A stretch of DNA of 45,942 nt, from NCBI GenBank assembly GCA_903929475.1, contig CAIYUV010000217.1:1-45942 (forward strand), written 5' to 3'. Origin of the DNA: an uncultured Spartobacteria bacterium (GTDB taxonomy: Bacteria > Verrucomicrobiota > Verrucomicrobiia > Chthoniobacterales > Chthoniobacteraceae). The notes under the pieces were generated by a model that was not told the DNA's origin, made no database searches, and was given only the letters and a program-made list of their open reading frames with translations. Below are positions 27,143 to 35,566 of the stretch, piece by piece (positions within the stretch are counted from its first letter, which is position 1; each line of letters begins with the position of its first letter). A program made the position numbers and the translations under genes.

Positions 27143-28339
27143 TCATCCCCCTTCGCTGAGCCGCTTCTTCGGAGCATCGTCAAGCAGTGCGTGTGACTCC
27201 CGCAGGACGGACGGGATATTTTCCGCAAATGGAGAGGCGCCGCAGGCGCGAACGATCTGTGCGTCGTCAAATATCCGCGCCTTCTCGCCGGGAAACCAGT
27301 GCGCACCCGGCCCGCCGAGGAGATTGTAGCGCATCTTCCCCCACTCCACGAGACCGAGGCCGCGTGCGTAGGTGAAAAGGCGCGCGATTTCCTGCACGTT
27401 GATCTGGCCGGGGACATCCACATAGCTGGGCAGTCCAGTCGGCCAGCGGGCGCACCAGTCGCTGCCGAGGACGCGTTCCATTTCCGCCCGCAACCGGGCT
27501 TCGATGGGCGCGGTGATTTCCGTCGCGCGCTCGTAGTGCTCAAGCGCGGCGATGTGTTCATCGAAATCACCGGGACTGGCCGCGCCAATGGAAAGCGTGT
27601 GAATTTCCGGGCGTGCGAGGCACCACAAATCGTTCCACTGGATCGGCGAAAGCGGGGCGCATAATTCGCGGAGACGCTCGGGCGGTGCGTAGAGTTTCCC
27701 GCCTTTGTCGCTCGGCGAAATGATGAAGACGCCCATGTCTCGCGCCTTCGCAGCGAGGACTGCCGGCCAGTTTAGTTCGTTCACGAAATACCAATGGAGA
27801 TTCACGTAATCGAAGCCGTCGCTCTCGACGGCCTTCAAAATGAAGTCCGTCGTCGCGTGCGTGCTGAATCCGACAAAACGACAGCGACCTTCGCGCTGGA
27901 GTTTGCGCGCCTCTTCGAGACAGCCGCCCTTGCGCAGCGACCAGTCGAGAAACTCCGCGTTGTTGATTCCGTGGAGCGAAAGCAAATCCACATGATCCAG
28001 TTTCAGATTCCGCATGGACTGCTCGAACGTCTCGCGAAACTCCTTCGCAGTGGCGCAGGGCGCGACTTTTGTCTGCACGATCATCTTTTCGCGCGGCAGT
28101 CGCGGGAGAATCCATCCGAGTTGCATTTCGCTCGTGCCGTATCCACGTGCGGTTTCGATGTGGTTGATGCCCAGTTCCAGCGCGCGAAGAATTGTGGCTT
28201 CGAGATTCCGCTGTCCTTTTTCCTCGATGACCTCCGGCGCAAGATCATCCCACGACTGCTGATACCGCATCCCTCCGCAGGAAAAGACGGGCATCTGCAA
28301 TTCTGTGCGGCCAAAGCGGCGGTAGCGCATTTTAGTCAT
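27143..28339 (-). CDS. Aldo/keto reductase with a degenerate C-terminal ferredoxin-like segment
   Basis: A 398-residue protein. The (beta/alpha)8 aldo/keto reductase domain occupies about 1-290. Catalytic positions are Tyr in ETARGYGTSE near 57, Lys in VQTKVAP near 82 and His in LLSLHGIN near 113. The position that is usually Asp (DTAxxYG) is Glu here. The C-terminal ~90 residues align by eye with the region that in related reductases carries a 4Fe-4S motif before an INxxEI helix. Here INVQEIARLF is kept, but only one cysteine (WCARWP) remains, so no cluster is likely. I chose the ATG at 28339; a longer in-frame extension to 28669 does not look like the family. It is divergent from the next gene. 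Confidence 0.88.
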   Translation of the reverse strand: MTKMRYRRFGRTELQMPVFSCGGMRYQQSWDDLAPEVIEEKGQRNLEATILRALELGINHIETARGYGTSEMQLGWILPRLPREKMIVQTKVAPCATAKEFRETFEQSMRNLKLDHVDLLSLHGINNAEFLDWSLRKGGCLEEARKLQREGRCRFVGFSTHATTDFILKAVESDGFDYVNLHWYFVNELNWPAVLAAKARDMGVFIISPSDKGGKLYAPPERLRELCAPLSPIQWNDLWCLARPEIHTLSIGAASPGDFDEHIAALEHYERATEITAPIEARLRAEMERVLGSDWCARWPTGLPSYVDVPGQINVQEIARLFTYARGLGLVEWGKMRYNLLGGPGAHWFPGEKARIFDDAQIVRACGASPFAENIPSVLRESHALLDDAPKKRLSEGG

Positions 28340-28388
28340 GCTCTGTTTTGGTTTCGCAACTGGCGTGAGTGCAAGGTAGATCGCGAGC
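28340..28388. promoter_or_regulatory. Short divergent intergenic region
   Basis: Only 49 bp separate the minus-strand aldo/keto reductase start from the plus-strand GTG start at 28389. Promoters for both genes must lie here or within the neighbouring coding sequence. I could not assign -35/-10 boxes. If the second gene starts at the alternative ATG at 28473, the shared region would be 133 bp. Confidence 0.3.
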
Positions 28389-29165
28389 GTGAGCGTATCC
28401 TTCGTCCAATTTTCCAACCACACAAAGTCCGCACTATGTGCTGTGGTTGCGCTCGCAGCGTTATTTTTGACCATGAAACTCACCGCGAATCCCAACGACG
28501 AAGACCGCGTAGCCGCTGCGCGCAAACGGTGCGAGGCACCACTGCGTGCGCGTTTTGAAAAAGCAGGCGCGAAGTATCCGGCTGAGGAAATTTTCTTTCG
28601 TGCGATGAAGCGCGAGGCCGTCGTCGAGCTTTGGGCGAACAGCAGCAAGGGAGGGCAACTGAAACTCATCGCTACATTCGCAGTAACAAGGGGCAGTGGC
28701 GGGCCGGGACCGAAGCGTGTCCAGGGCGACGGTCAGGTTCCCGAGGGATTTTATGAAGTGGATCGTTTCAACCCGATGTCGCTTTTCCATCTCTCGCTCG
28801 GATTAAATTTCCCGAACGCCTCCGACCGTATTCTCAGCAACCACGAACGTCCGGGCGGCGATATTTTCATCCACGGCAATTGCGTGAGCATCGGCTGCCT
28901 GCCGCTCGGTGATGAAGCCATCGAGGAAGTTTTTCTCGCCGCACTCGACAGCCGCACACGCCCGGTGCGCGTCCACATTTTCCCCGCACGAATGGATGCA
29001 CCGGACTGGCCAGCATGGCGCGACGAGCAGACGAGGCGGAAACCCGCGCTCGCACCATTTTGGGAACAACTCGCACGCGGCTGGGAGTTGTTTGAAAAAG
29101 ATCATCGTCCACCCGTTGTCAGCGTGAGCAAAGACGGTTCCTACAATTGCTCCAGCGGGCGCTGA
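28389..29165 (+). CDS. YafK/DpaA-like L,D-transpeptidase-fold protein
   Basis: A 258-residue exported protein with a YkuD-type domain. The active-site segment is IHGNCVSIGCLPLG near 160-173, which matches the YafK/DpaA subgroup more than classical L,D-transpeptidases. The Cys in SIGC is the expected nucleophile and the HG histidine its partner. Upstream sequence G-DGQVPEGFYEVDRFNP also fits the family. In E. coli the YafK homologue (DpaA) releases Braun lipoprotein from peptidoglycan; a cell-wall role is likely here, but the target is unknown. The GTG start at 28389 adds a hydrophobic segment (SALCAVVALAALFL, about 14-27) that would export it; starting at ATG 28473 would lose this. Confidence 0.86.
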   Translation: MSVSFVQFSNHTKSALCAVVALAALFLTMKLTANPNDEDRVAAARKRCEAPLRARFEKAGAKYPAEEIFFRAMKREAVVELWANSSKGGQLKLIATFAVTRGSGGPGPKRVQGDGQVPEGFYEVDRFNPMSLFHLSLGLNFPNASDRILSNHERPGGDIFIHGNCVSIGCLPLGDEAIEEVFLAALDSRTRPVRVHIFPARMDAPDWPAWRDEQTRRKPALAPFWEQLARGWELFEKDHRPPVVSVSKDGSYNCSSGR

Positions 29166-29207
29166 CGAAGCTGGCGCGACGCTCGCCACATAGGGTAGTG
29201 CTGTGCG

Positions 29208-31052
29208 ATGCGCTACATCCTCTCGCTCCTCTTTCTCGCGTTCACGCTGCACGCGGCGGAGAAACCAAACATCATTTTTGTTTTCGCCGACGACCTCGGC
29301 ATCAACGACCTCGCCTGTTACGGGCGCAAGGATCACCACACGCCAAACCTCGACAAACTCGCCGCCGAGGGGATGCGCTTCACGTGTGCCTATTGCGCGC
29401 AGTCCATCTGCTCGCCGTCGCGTGCGGCAGTGATGACTGGCAAACATCCCGCGCGTCTTCACCTCACTACATTCCTGCCGGGTCGGCCCGATGCTCCTTC
29501 GCAAAAGCTGCTGCATCCGCGCATCGAGGGACAACTCCCGCTGGAGGAAGTCACCATCGCCGAACTGCTGCACGATGCAGGTTACGCCACGGGAATGTTT
29601 GGGAAGTGGCACCTCGGCGGAAATGGTTTTGGGCCAAAGGAGCAGGGTTTTGATACCGTTGTAATGCCGCAGATGAACACGAAGCCGGGCGCTGACGAAG
29701 GCGGCAAAGGCGAATACGAAATCACGGCGGCTGCGGAGAAATTCATTGAGGAAAACAAAGCACGCCCGTTTTTCTGCTACGTGCCGCACAACACACCGCA
29801 CATTCCGCTCGGTGCGAAAGCCGACCTGACGGCGAAGAACAAAGACGCCTTCAACCCCACGTATGCAGCGATGATTGAAACGCTAGACGACTGCGTGGGA
29901 CGGCTCATGCAGAAAGTCGAATCGCTCGGCCTCAGCGAACGCACACTCTTCGTTTTCACCAGCGACAACGGAGGACTTCACATCCTCGAAGCGCCCGGCA
30001 CTCCCGCGACACACAACTCCCCTTTCCGCGCAGGCAAAGGGTTCCTCTACGAAGGCGGATTGCGCGAACCGCTCATCGTCCGCTGGCCCGGCGTGACAAA
30101 GGCGGGCGGTGTTTGTGAGACGCCCGTCGTGCTCACAGACCTCATGCCGACATTTATGGATGCTGCGGGCATTGATCCCGGCAAGACTACCGGCCCGCTT
30201 GATGGCGCATCGCTCACCAAGCTGCTACGCGGCGAAAATCAGCGCGCCCGCACGATGTTCTGGCATTTTCCGCATTACACAAACCAAGGCAGCAGGCCTG
30301 CGGGAGCGATGCGCGAGGGCGATTTGAAAATGATCGAAGACTATGAGACAGGGCGCGCCCAGTTGTTCGATTTGTCGAAGGACGCAGGCGAGACGAACAA
30401 CCTCGCCGCGCAAGAGCCGGAGCGCGTCGCTGCGATGCAAGGAAAACTCAAGGCGTGGCGCGCGAGCGTCGGCGCGCAGGAGATGGAGCCGAACCCCGAC
30501 TTTAATCCCGCTCTCCACAAAACACTCTACGAGGACATGGATTCGTCACTTTTAAAACCCGATGCTACCGCCGCGCTCACCGCAGCGAAATGGAACGAGT
30601 GGCGCACGGCGATGAACAGCGTCACGGATGGACACAAGCCACGTTTGACTCCCACGAGCGGCGATATCCGCCTCCACGCAAAGGACGCGCACGTTCACGC
30701 AAAGACAATGCGCTACGAAGATCCGCCATTCAAAAACGTCCTCGGCTTTTGGGTGAAGGCGGAGGATTGGGCGGATTGGGAATTCGACGTGAAGACGTCC
30801 GGGAAATACGAAGTGGAAATCCAGCAGGGCTGCGGCAAAGGCAGCGGCGGCGCGGAGGTCGCCGTGGAGATCGGCGGCTCCACACTGAAGTTCATCGTGC
30901 AGGACACAGGGCACTTTCAAAACATGATCCAGCGCACCATCGGCGTCGTCGAGCTACCGGCCGGAAAAGCCACGCTCGCTGTGAAACCGCAGACAAAACC
31001 CGGCGCTGCGGTGATGGATCTGCGACGAGTCGTTCTACGTCCGGTGCAGTAG
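29208..31052 (+). CDS. Secreted sulfatase with extra C-terminal beta domain
   Basis: A 614-residue arylsulfatase-family enzyme. A short signal peptide ends near residue 17 (LHAAEK). The metal-binding pair D28-D29 is in VFADDLG. The formylglycine motif CSPSR starts at C68 and is of the Cys type, so it needs an FGE-like maturase not seen here. GMFGKWHLGG near 127 and FTSDNGG near 248 complete the active site. After the sulfatase domain (to about 440), residues about 490-614 look like a separate beta-sandwich module (DWEFDVKTSGKYEVEIQQGCG), similar in style to carbohydrate-binding or adhesion modules. This suggests it acts on sulfated polysaccharide outside the cytoplasm. Confidence 0.93.
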   Translation: MRYILSLLFLAFTLHAAEKPNIIFVFADDLGINDLACYGRKDHHTPNLDKLAAEGMRFTCAYCAQSICSPSRAAVMTGKHPARLHLTTFLPGRPDAPSQKLLHPRIEGQLPLEEVTIAELLHDAGYATGMFGKWHLGGNGFGPKEQGFDTVVMPQMNTKPGADEGGKGEYEITAAAEKFIEENKARPFFCYVPHNTPHIPLGAKADLTAKNKDAFNPTYAAMIETLDDCVGRLMQKVESLGLSERTLFVFTSDNGGLHILEAPGTPATHNSPFRAGKGFLYEGGLREPLIVRWPGVTKAGGVCETPVVLTDLMPTFMDAAGIDPGKTTGPLDGASLTKLLRGENQRARTMFWHFPHYTNQGSRPAGAMREGDLKMIEDYETGRAQLFDLSKDAGETNNLAAQEPERVAAMQGKLKAWRASVGAQEMEPNPDFNPALHKTLYEDMDSSLLKPDATAALTAAKWNEWRTAMNSVTDGHKPRLTPTSGDIRLHAKDAHVHAKTMRYEDPPFKNVLGFWVKAEDWADWEFDVKTSGKYEVEIQQGCGKGSGGAEVAVEIGGSTLKFIVQDTGHFQNMIQRTIGVVELPAGKATLAVKPQTKPGAAVMDLRRVVLRPVQ

Positions 31053-31118
31053 CGGCTTCGCGCTTTATCCAGCAACCGCGCTGGAAAATTGCGGCGTCCT
31101 GCGCCATGCTCTGCACAC

Positions 31119-32624
31119 ATGAAACGCGTCTTCGGCCTCGAAACGGAATATGGCATCACGGTGGACGGCATGACCGACGTGGACGTGGTGCGTGAGAGCA
31201 TCGCCATCGTGCGCAGCTACACCGAGCACGGCGCGCACATGAAATGGGACTACGCCGGCGAAGACCCGCACAACGACGCGCGCGGTTTTCGCGCCGAGGA
31301 GTTACGACAGGACACCGACGAAGCCGCCTTCTACGAACTCGACAAGCACCGCAACCTCACCTTTACCGAAATCAAAAGCGACCTCGTGCTGTCGAACGGC
31401 GCGCGCTTTTACAACGACCACGCGCACCCCGAATACTCCACCCCGGAATGCGCAACCCTCCGCGACATCGTCGCGCAGGACAAAGCCGGTGAACGCATCC
31501 TCGAAGAGTGCATGAAACGCCGCAACGGCAAGCTTACAGCCGGACAGACGTGCCGCCTGTATAAAAACAACACCGATTTCCAAGGACACAGCTACGGCTG
31601 CCACGACAATTTCCTCATGCGCCGCGACGTGCCGTGGGAGCGCCTCGTGCGCGACATCGTGCCCTTCCTCGTCACGCGCCAGCTTTTCGCGGGCGCAGGA
31701 AAAATGGGCGTCGAGGGCGAGGATGAACGTGCGCAGCCCGGCGTCTTTCAACTCGCGCAGCGCAGCGATTTCTTCGAAGTGCTCGCAAGCATAGACACGA
31801 TGAACCGCCGCCCCATCGTGAACACGCGAGACGAACCGCACGCCGACACCGCGCTCTACCGCCGCTTCCACATCATCGCGGGCGACGCCAATATGTCCGA
31901 GTGGGCAACCGCTATGAAAATCGGCACAACCGCGCTCGCGCTCGAACTCATCGAATGCGGCCACGCACCCAGACTCTCCCTCGCAGATCCCATCGCCGCC
32001 ACGCGCATCATCAGTCGCGATCCTTCGTGGAAATGGATCATCCCCGCCGAAAGCGGCGCACGCATCAGCGCGCTCGACATCCAGCGCGAATGGCTCGTCG
32101 CCGCGCAGCAGCACTGCGAGCGGGACGCCGACACAGAATGGATTCTCACCGAGTGGAACAACGTCCTCGCCGATCTCGCCGCCGATCCACTCAGCACGCG
32201 CGACCGCACCGACTGGGCCGCCAAGCGATATCTGCTCGACACGTTCCGACAGGCCGAGAGCATCGAGTGGAGTAACCCGTGGCTGCAATCGCTCGATCTC
32301 GCTTACCACGACATTTCGCTGGATCGCGGACTCTACTACGAGCTCGTCCGCGCTGGCGAAATGCGCCGCGTCGTCAGCGAGGACGACATCCACCACGCAC
32401 TGTTCCATCCGCCCGAGGGCACGCGTGCATTTTTCCGTGGGCGCGCAGTTGCGCGGTTTGATCGCGACATCGCCACGTTGCAATGGGACTGCATCCATTT
32501 CGGCAGCGATGGCAGCACATTTAGCATCGAATTCCCCCACCCTGCCTTCCACGCCGATCTCGACCGGCTGAACTCACTGATTCAAACCGCACGCAATGTC
32601 GGTGAGCTAAAACGATCTCCCTAA
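31119..32624 (+). CDS. dop: Dop-like depupylase / PafA-Dop family enzyme
   Basis: A 501-residue protein of the Pup ligase/deamidase family, a carboxylate-amine ligase fold. The ATP/metal motif GLETEYGIT is at 6-14 with E8 and E10. MKWDYAGEDPHNDARGF at 41-57 resembles Dop more than PafA. LSNGARFYNDHAHPEYS at 91-107 carries D100, which aligns with the catalytic Asp of Dop. The fold continues with HSYGCHDNF near 165, where an Asn-rich segment is usual. Dop removes Pup from substrates and deamidates Pup-Gln. No pup, UBact-like, proteasome subunit or Mpa/ARC gene is adjacent. The ATG at 31119 directly precedes the conserved core. PafA remains possible but less likely. Confidence 0.88.
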   Translation: MKRVFGLETEYGITVDGMTDVDVVRESIAIVRSYTEHGAHMKWDYAGEDPHNDARGFRAEELRQDTDEAAFYELDKHRNLTFTEIKSDLVLSNGARFYNDHAHPEYSTPECATLRDIVAQDKAGERILEECMKRRNGKLTAGQTCRLYKNNTDFQGHSYGCHDNFLMRRDVPWERLVRDIVPFLVTRQLFAGAGKMGVEGEDERAQPGVFQLAQRSDFFEVLASIDTMNRRPIVNTRDEPHADTALYRRFHIIAGDANMSEWATAMKIGTTALALELIECGHAPRLSLADPIAATRIISRDPSWKWIIPAESGARISALDIQREWLVAAQQHCERDADTEWILTEWNNVLADLAADPLSTRDRTDWAAKRYLLDTFRQAESIEWSNPWLQSLDLAYHDISLDRGLYYELVRAGEMRRVVSEDDIHHALFHPPEGTRAFFRGRAVARFDRDIATLQWDCIHFGSDGSTFSIEFPHPAFHADLDRLNSLIQTARNVGELKRSP

Positions 32625-32663
32625 GTTTGCGAAAAAATGTGATCTTTCGTTTGCTCCTTGTTC

Positions 32664-33512
32664 TTACTTGAGCTTCGCCTTTGCGGTCTCGACGGTGGTG
32701 GTTGCTTTCGCGATGTCGGGCTTGATGTCTTGCACGAGCTTGTCCGCAGCAGCGTATTCGGGCGTGCCTTGCTTGAGCTTGGCACGCGCTTCACGACGCT
32801 TGGCGATCTCTGCGTTGAGCGCATCGAGTTTCTTCTGCGCTTCGGCGATCTCCGCCTCGGCCGCTTTGTTTTCCGGTTTCGGCGCAGCGGGAGCCGCATC
32901 AGGCTTCTTTTCCTCCACCTTCGCTATGACCTTTGCGAGTTCCTCGGCACTGACGCCCTTCACAATGTTCAATTTGGGTAACGCTGACTTGAGCGCGGCA
33001 ATTCCAGCGTCGGTAACTTTGGTTTCAAAAACGTAGAGCGATTTGAGATTCGTGAGTCCGCTGAGTTGGGAAAGTCCCGCATCGGTAACAGCGGTGCCGT
33101 AGATGTTAAGATAGGTGAGGTTGCCCAGCCCTTTCAAATGTGCGAGGCCTGCATCGGTGATGGGCGATTTTTCGAGATGGAGCACATGCAGGTTTTTCAG
33201 CCCGGCGATCTGCGCGAGGTCGGCGTCTGCGAGTTGCACGTCGGCGAGGTTGAGTTCCTGCGTATTCACCACGTCCTTGATCGCGGTAAAAATTTTCGCG
33301 TCCGGCTTTTCCTTACCGAGACGGACAAGAATCGTCTGCCAGTTGTAACTAGCGGCGACAGGACGCACATCCACGCCGAGCTTGCCCAGTTCCGCGATGG
33401 CCTTGGTCTCCGCATCCGAGGGCGCGGGACCGATGTCGGCCTTGGGTTCATCAGCCAAGGCGCTTGCTGTAAAGGTGGTGGCGATAGCGAGGAGCAGCGT
33501 CCATTTTTTCAT
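32664..33512 (-). CDS. Secreted leucine-rich repeat protein with C-terminal coiled coil
   Basis: A 282-residue protein with a Sec signal peptide (MKKWTLLLAIATTFTASALA, cleavage near 20). About four leucine-rich repeats follow at about 85-185 with the DAGL pattern (ITDAGLAHLKGL, VTDAGLSQLSGL, VTDAGIAALKSA). This is the LRR type common in Planctomycetes and Verrucomicrobia. After an Ala/Pro/Lys linker (about 195-215), residues 216-282 form a probable coiled coil rich in Ala, Lys and Glu. LRR domains bind protein partners; the partner is unknown. It is convergent with dop, 39 bp away. Confidence 0.88.
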   Translation of the reverse strand: MKKWTLLLAIATTFTASALADEPKADIGPAPSDAETKAIAELGKLGVDVRPVAASYNWQTILVRLGKEKPDAKIFTAIKDVVNTQELNLADVQLADADLAQIAGLKNLHVLHLEKSPITDAGLAHLKGLGNLTYLNIYGTAVTDAGLSQLSGLTNLKSLYVFETKVTDAGIAALKSALPKLNIVKGVSAEELAKVIAKVEEKKPDAAPAAPKPENKAAEAEIAEAQKKLDALNAEIAKRREARAKLKQGTPEYAAADKLVQDIKPDIAKATTTVETAKAKLK

Positions 33513-33613
33513 AGAGTGGAAGAGTTAGCCAACGTCTCGCCCGCGTAGCAACGCCAAAGCACCGCACGCGCGGCAGCTTGCCCGCTACCCGCGCATCATG
33601 CAGCGTGGCGCGC

Positions 33614-33967
33614 ATGACCGTGCTCCATCTCGCCGACCAAAAACCTTTCACAACGAAGGACGGCTCCACCATCCGCAGCATCCTCGACCGCAGCATCGCA
33701 CCCGTGGAAAACCAGAGCCTCGCCGAGGCGCAAGTCCCCGCAGGCACGGCGACACAGCGGCATTACCATCGGCGCTCCGAAGAGTTTTATTTCATCCTGG
33801 AAGGCAGCGGTGAAATGGAAATCAATGGCGAGACGCGTCGCGTCGGCAGCGGTGACGCCATCCTCATCCCGCCCGGCGCATGGCACACCATCATCGCACA
33901 CGAAACACTGCGCTTCCTCTGCTGCTGCGCCCCGCCCTACGCGCACGAGGATACTTATTTTGAATGA
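33614..33967 (+). CDS. Cupin domain protein
   Basis: A 117-residue single-domain cupin. The first motif holds the metal ligands in RHYHRRSEEFYFILEG (about 49-64, two His and one Glu); the second is PPGAWHTI near 90 with the third His. A Cys-rich stretch (FLCCCAPPY) near the end is unusual but may simply be structural. No substrate can be inferred. I chose the ATG at 33614, since the 12 residues upstream in frame are unlike a cupin start. Confidence 0.88.
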   Translation: MTVLHLADQKPFTTKDGSTIRSILDRSIAPVENQSLAEAQVPAGTATQRHYHRRSEEFYFILEGSGEMEINGETRRVGSGDAILIPPGAWHTIIAHETLRFLCCCAPPYAHEDTYFE

Positions 33968-34033
33968 GCAACCAAGAAACTCTCCGGCCAGCAATGCCGC
34001 ACCACATTGAGAAAATAATGCGTCCGAACTGAC

Positions 34034-34786
34034 TTACCGCTTTTCCAAGACCACGAGCATTCGTGATGCAAAAAATCTCGGAAAGAATCGCAAGATGCGA
34101 TCCGCCAGACGCACGAAAAACAGAAACGGTTGACGACAAAAATCCGGGCCGCGAAAACCGCCCGTGAGCAGCCATTCCATCGCGGGGAAATATGCGACTT
34201 CCACCACACGCCAGGCTGACAAATCCCATTTGGAATGCTGACTGCCGAAGATACGCCACGCATTTCCTTGCGCGGCATAATATCCTGTATTTTCCAAGGA
34301 AACAGATGCAGCCGGCAGCCATGAGATCGGCTCCTTAAGACCAAGCGGTTCGTGATGAAAAAGACCAAGCGCCAACCGGCCCAGCAGTCCGGCTGCCGGT
34401 TCAAAAATGATCAACCTCCCCTCCGACTTCAAAACGCGTGCGATTTCAGTAAGCGCCGCGCCCGGATATTGGAGATGATGAAAGACATCGAACAGGATGA
34501 CAGCCGCCAGACTCTTGTCCGGAAATGTGAGGGAGTAGACATTCTCGGTCCTATCGAGCCATGGATTTGGAAAAAGATCGCTCGTGATGACTTCTGGAAG
34601 GACATCCTTGACGCTCCCCATTCCCGATCCGCACTCAAGCATTGTCGCGGGATCGAGGTCACACAGGCGCGCTGCGATCTCTTTGTAGAACCCGTGATAT
34701 ACCCGACGCAATCCCGGCTTACGATCCCAATGCCGCCTGTTCTCGTGGATCTCCCTGTTGTGTTGTTCAAGGTCCGTTGGTTGCAA
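34034..34786 (-). CDS. Class I SAM-dependent methyltransferase
   Basis: A 250-residue methyltransferase of the Methyltransf_11 type. Motif I is MLECGSGMGSV near 49. Motif II/IV is AAVILFDVFHHLQYPGAAL near 93, and the post-motif strand is EGRLIIFEP near 125. The C-terminal part (about 135-250) carries several aromatic or hydrophobic segments and might contact a lipid or membrane substrate. It is divergent from the methyltransferase-GT2 gene, with 189 bp between them. In context it may modify a glycan or polyprenyl intermediate. The substrate is unknown. Confidence 0.87.
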   Translation of the reverse strand: MQPTDLEQHNREIHENRRHWDRKPGLRRVYHGFYKEIAARLCDLDPATMLECGSGMGSVKDVLPEVITSDLFPNPWLDRTENVYSLTFPDKSLAAVILFDVFHHLQYPGAALTEIARVLKSEGRLIIFEPAAGLLGRLALGLFHHEPLGLKEPISWLPAASVSLENTGYYAAQGNAWRIFGSQHSKWDLSAWRVVEVAYFPAMEWLLTGGFRGPDFCRQPFLFFVRLADRILRFFPRFFASRMLVVLEKR

Positions 34787-34975
34787 GTGGATGAGCGGCG
34801 ATAGTTGATTGAAGCAAAAACTGGAACGTCGGTTTCAAATGCGATGGCGCTGCACTGATGTCCAGAGGAAACCCGATCCAGCAGGCGAACCCAATTTACT
34901 TGTTAATTCAGGGGAATCCTCATCTAAAGAAACTTTTCTCCGCTGCACCAAGGTGATGGCGGAAAACGCGATTTC

Positions 34976-35566
34976 ATGAACCAGCCAGACCAACTCCTCC
35001 AAAAGCACATCGAGTCCGTCCGCGACCACTACGACAGGGCCGATTACGTGCAGACAAAAGGGGCGGAATCCTACCGCGCGATACTGGCGCATTACTTTAA
35101 TCTGCTGATTCCCCCAGACGCCAGTGTGCTTGAAATTGGCTGTGGTAGCGGAGGCCTACTCAGCCGACTCCGATGCGGAGAGAAAACCGGCGTGGATGTT
35201 TCGCCGAAGCAAATTGAGCGAGCACGCGAACGGGTGCCCGATGCAAGATTGATTGTATCCTCGGGTGAGGCGCTGGCGGATCTAGGCAAATTTGATGTCA
35301 TCATCATCTCGGACACACTGAATCACGCAGCCGATGTTTCAACTCATGCTACGGCAGGCCCTCCGCTGCGCCACGCCTTCGACAAGGCTCATCCTGAATT
35401 TTTACAATTCTCTTTGGAGGCCGCTTCTTTTTCTAGCCGACATGCTCGGCGTGCGCTCTCGAAATCCCGAGAGCAGCTGGCTCTCCCGCGCCGATGTGGC
35501 AAACCTCCTCAAGCTGGCTGGCTGGAGCGTAATTTCGATGCAGCCGAAGATGCTGTGCCCATTTAA
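34976..35566 (+). pseudogene. N-terminal methyltransferase part of a frameshifted methyltransferase-GT2 fusion
   Basis: Residues 1-120 of this frame are a good SAM-dependent methyltransferase: YVQTKGAESYRAIL near 23, motif I SVLEIGCGSGGLLSRL near 49, and FDVIIISDTLNHAADV near 105. After about base 35336 the frame becomes low-quality Ser/Arg/His-rich sequence and stops at 35566. The missing C-terminal half of the methyltransferase is found one base over, in the reading frame that begins at 35334. Removing one T from the T run at 35337-35339 would join the two as HAADV-QLMLRQAL, which reads naturally. It is therefore either a real frameshift mutation, a programmed slip or a base-calling error. 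Confidence 0.8.

Noticed and set aside
31302-32552. A 416-codon minus-strand open frame opposite dop
   Set aside because: It mirrors dop codon by codon. dop has clear family motifs, while this frame has none.
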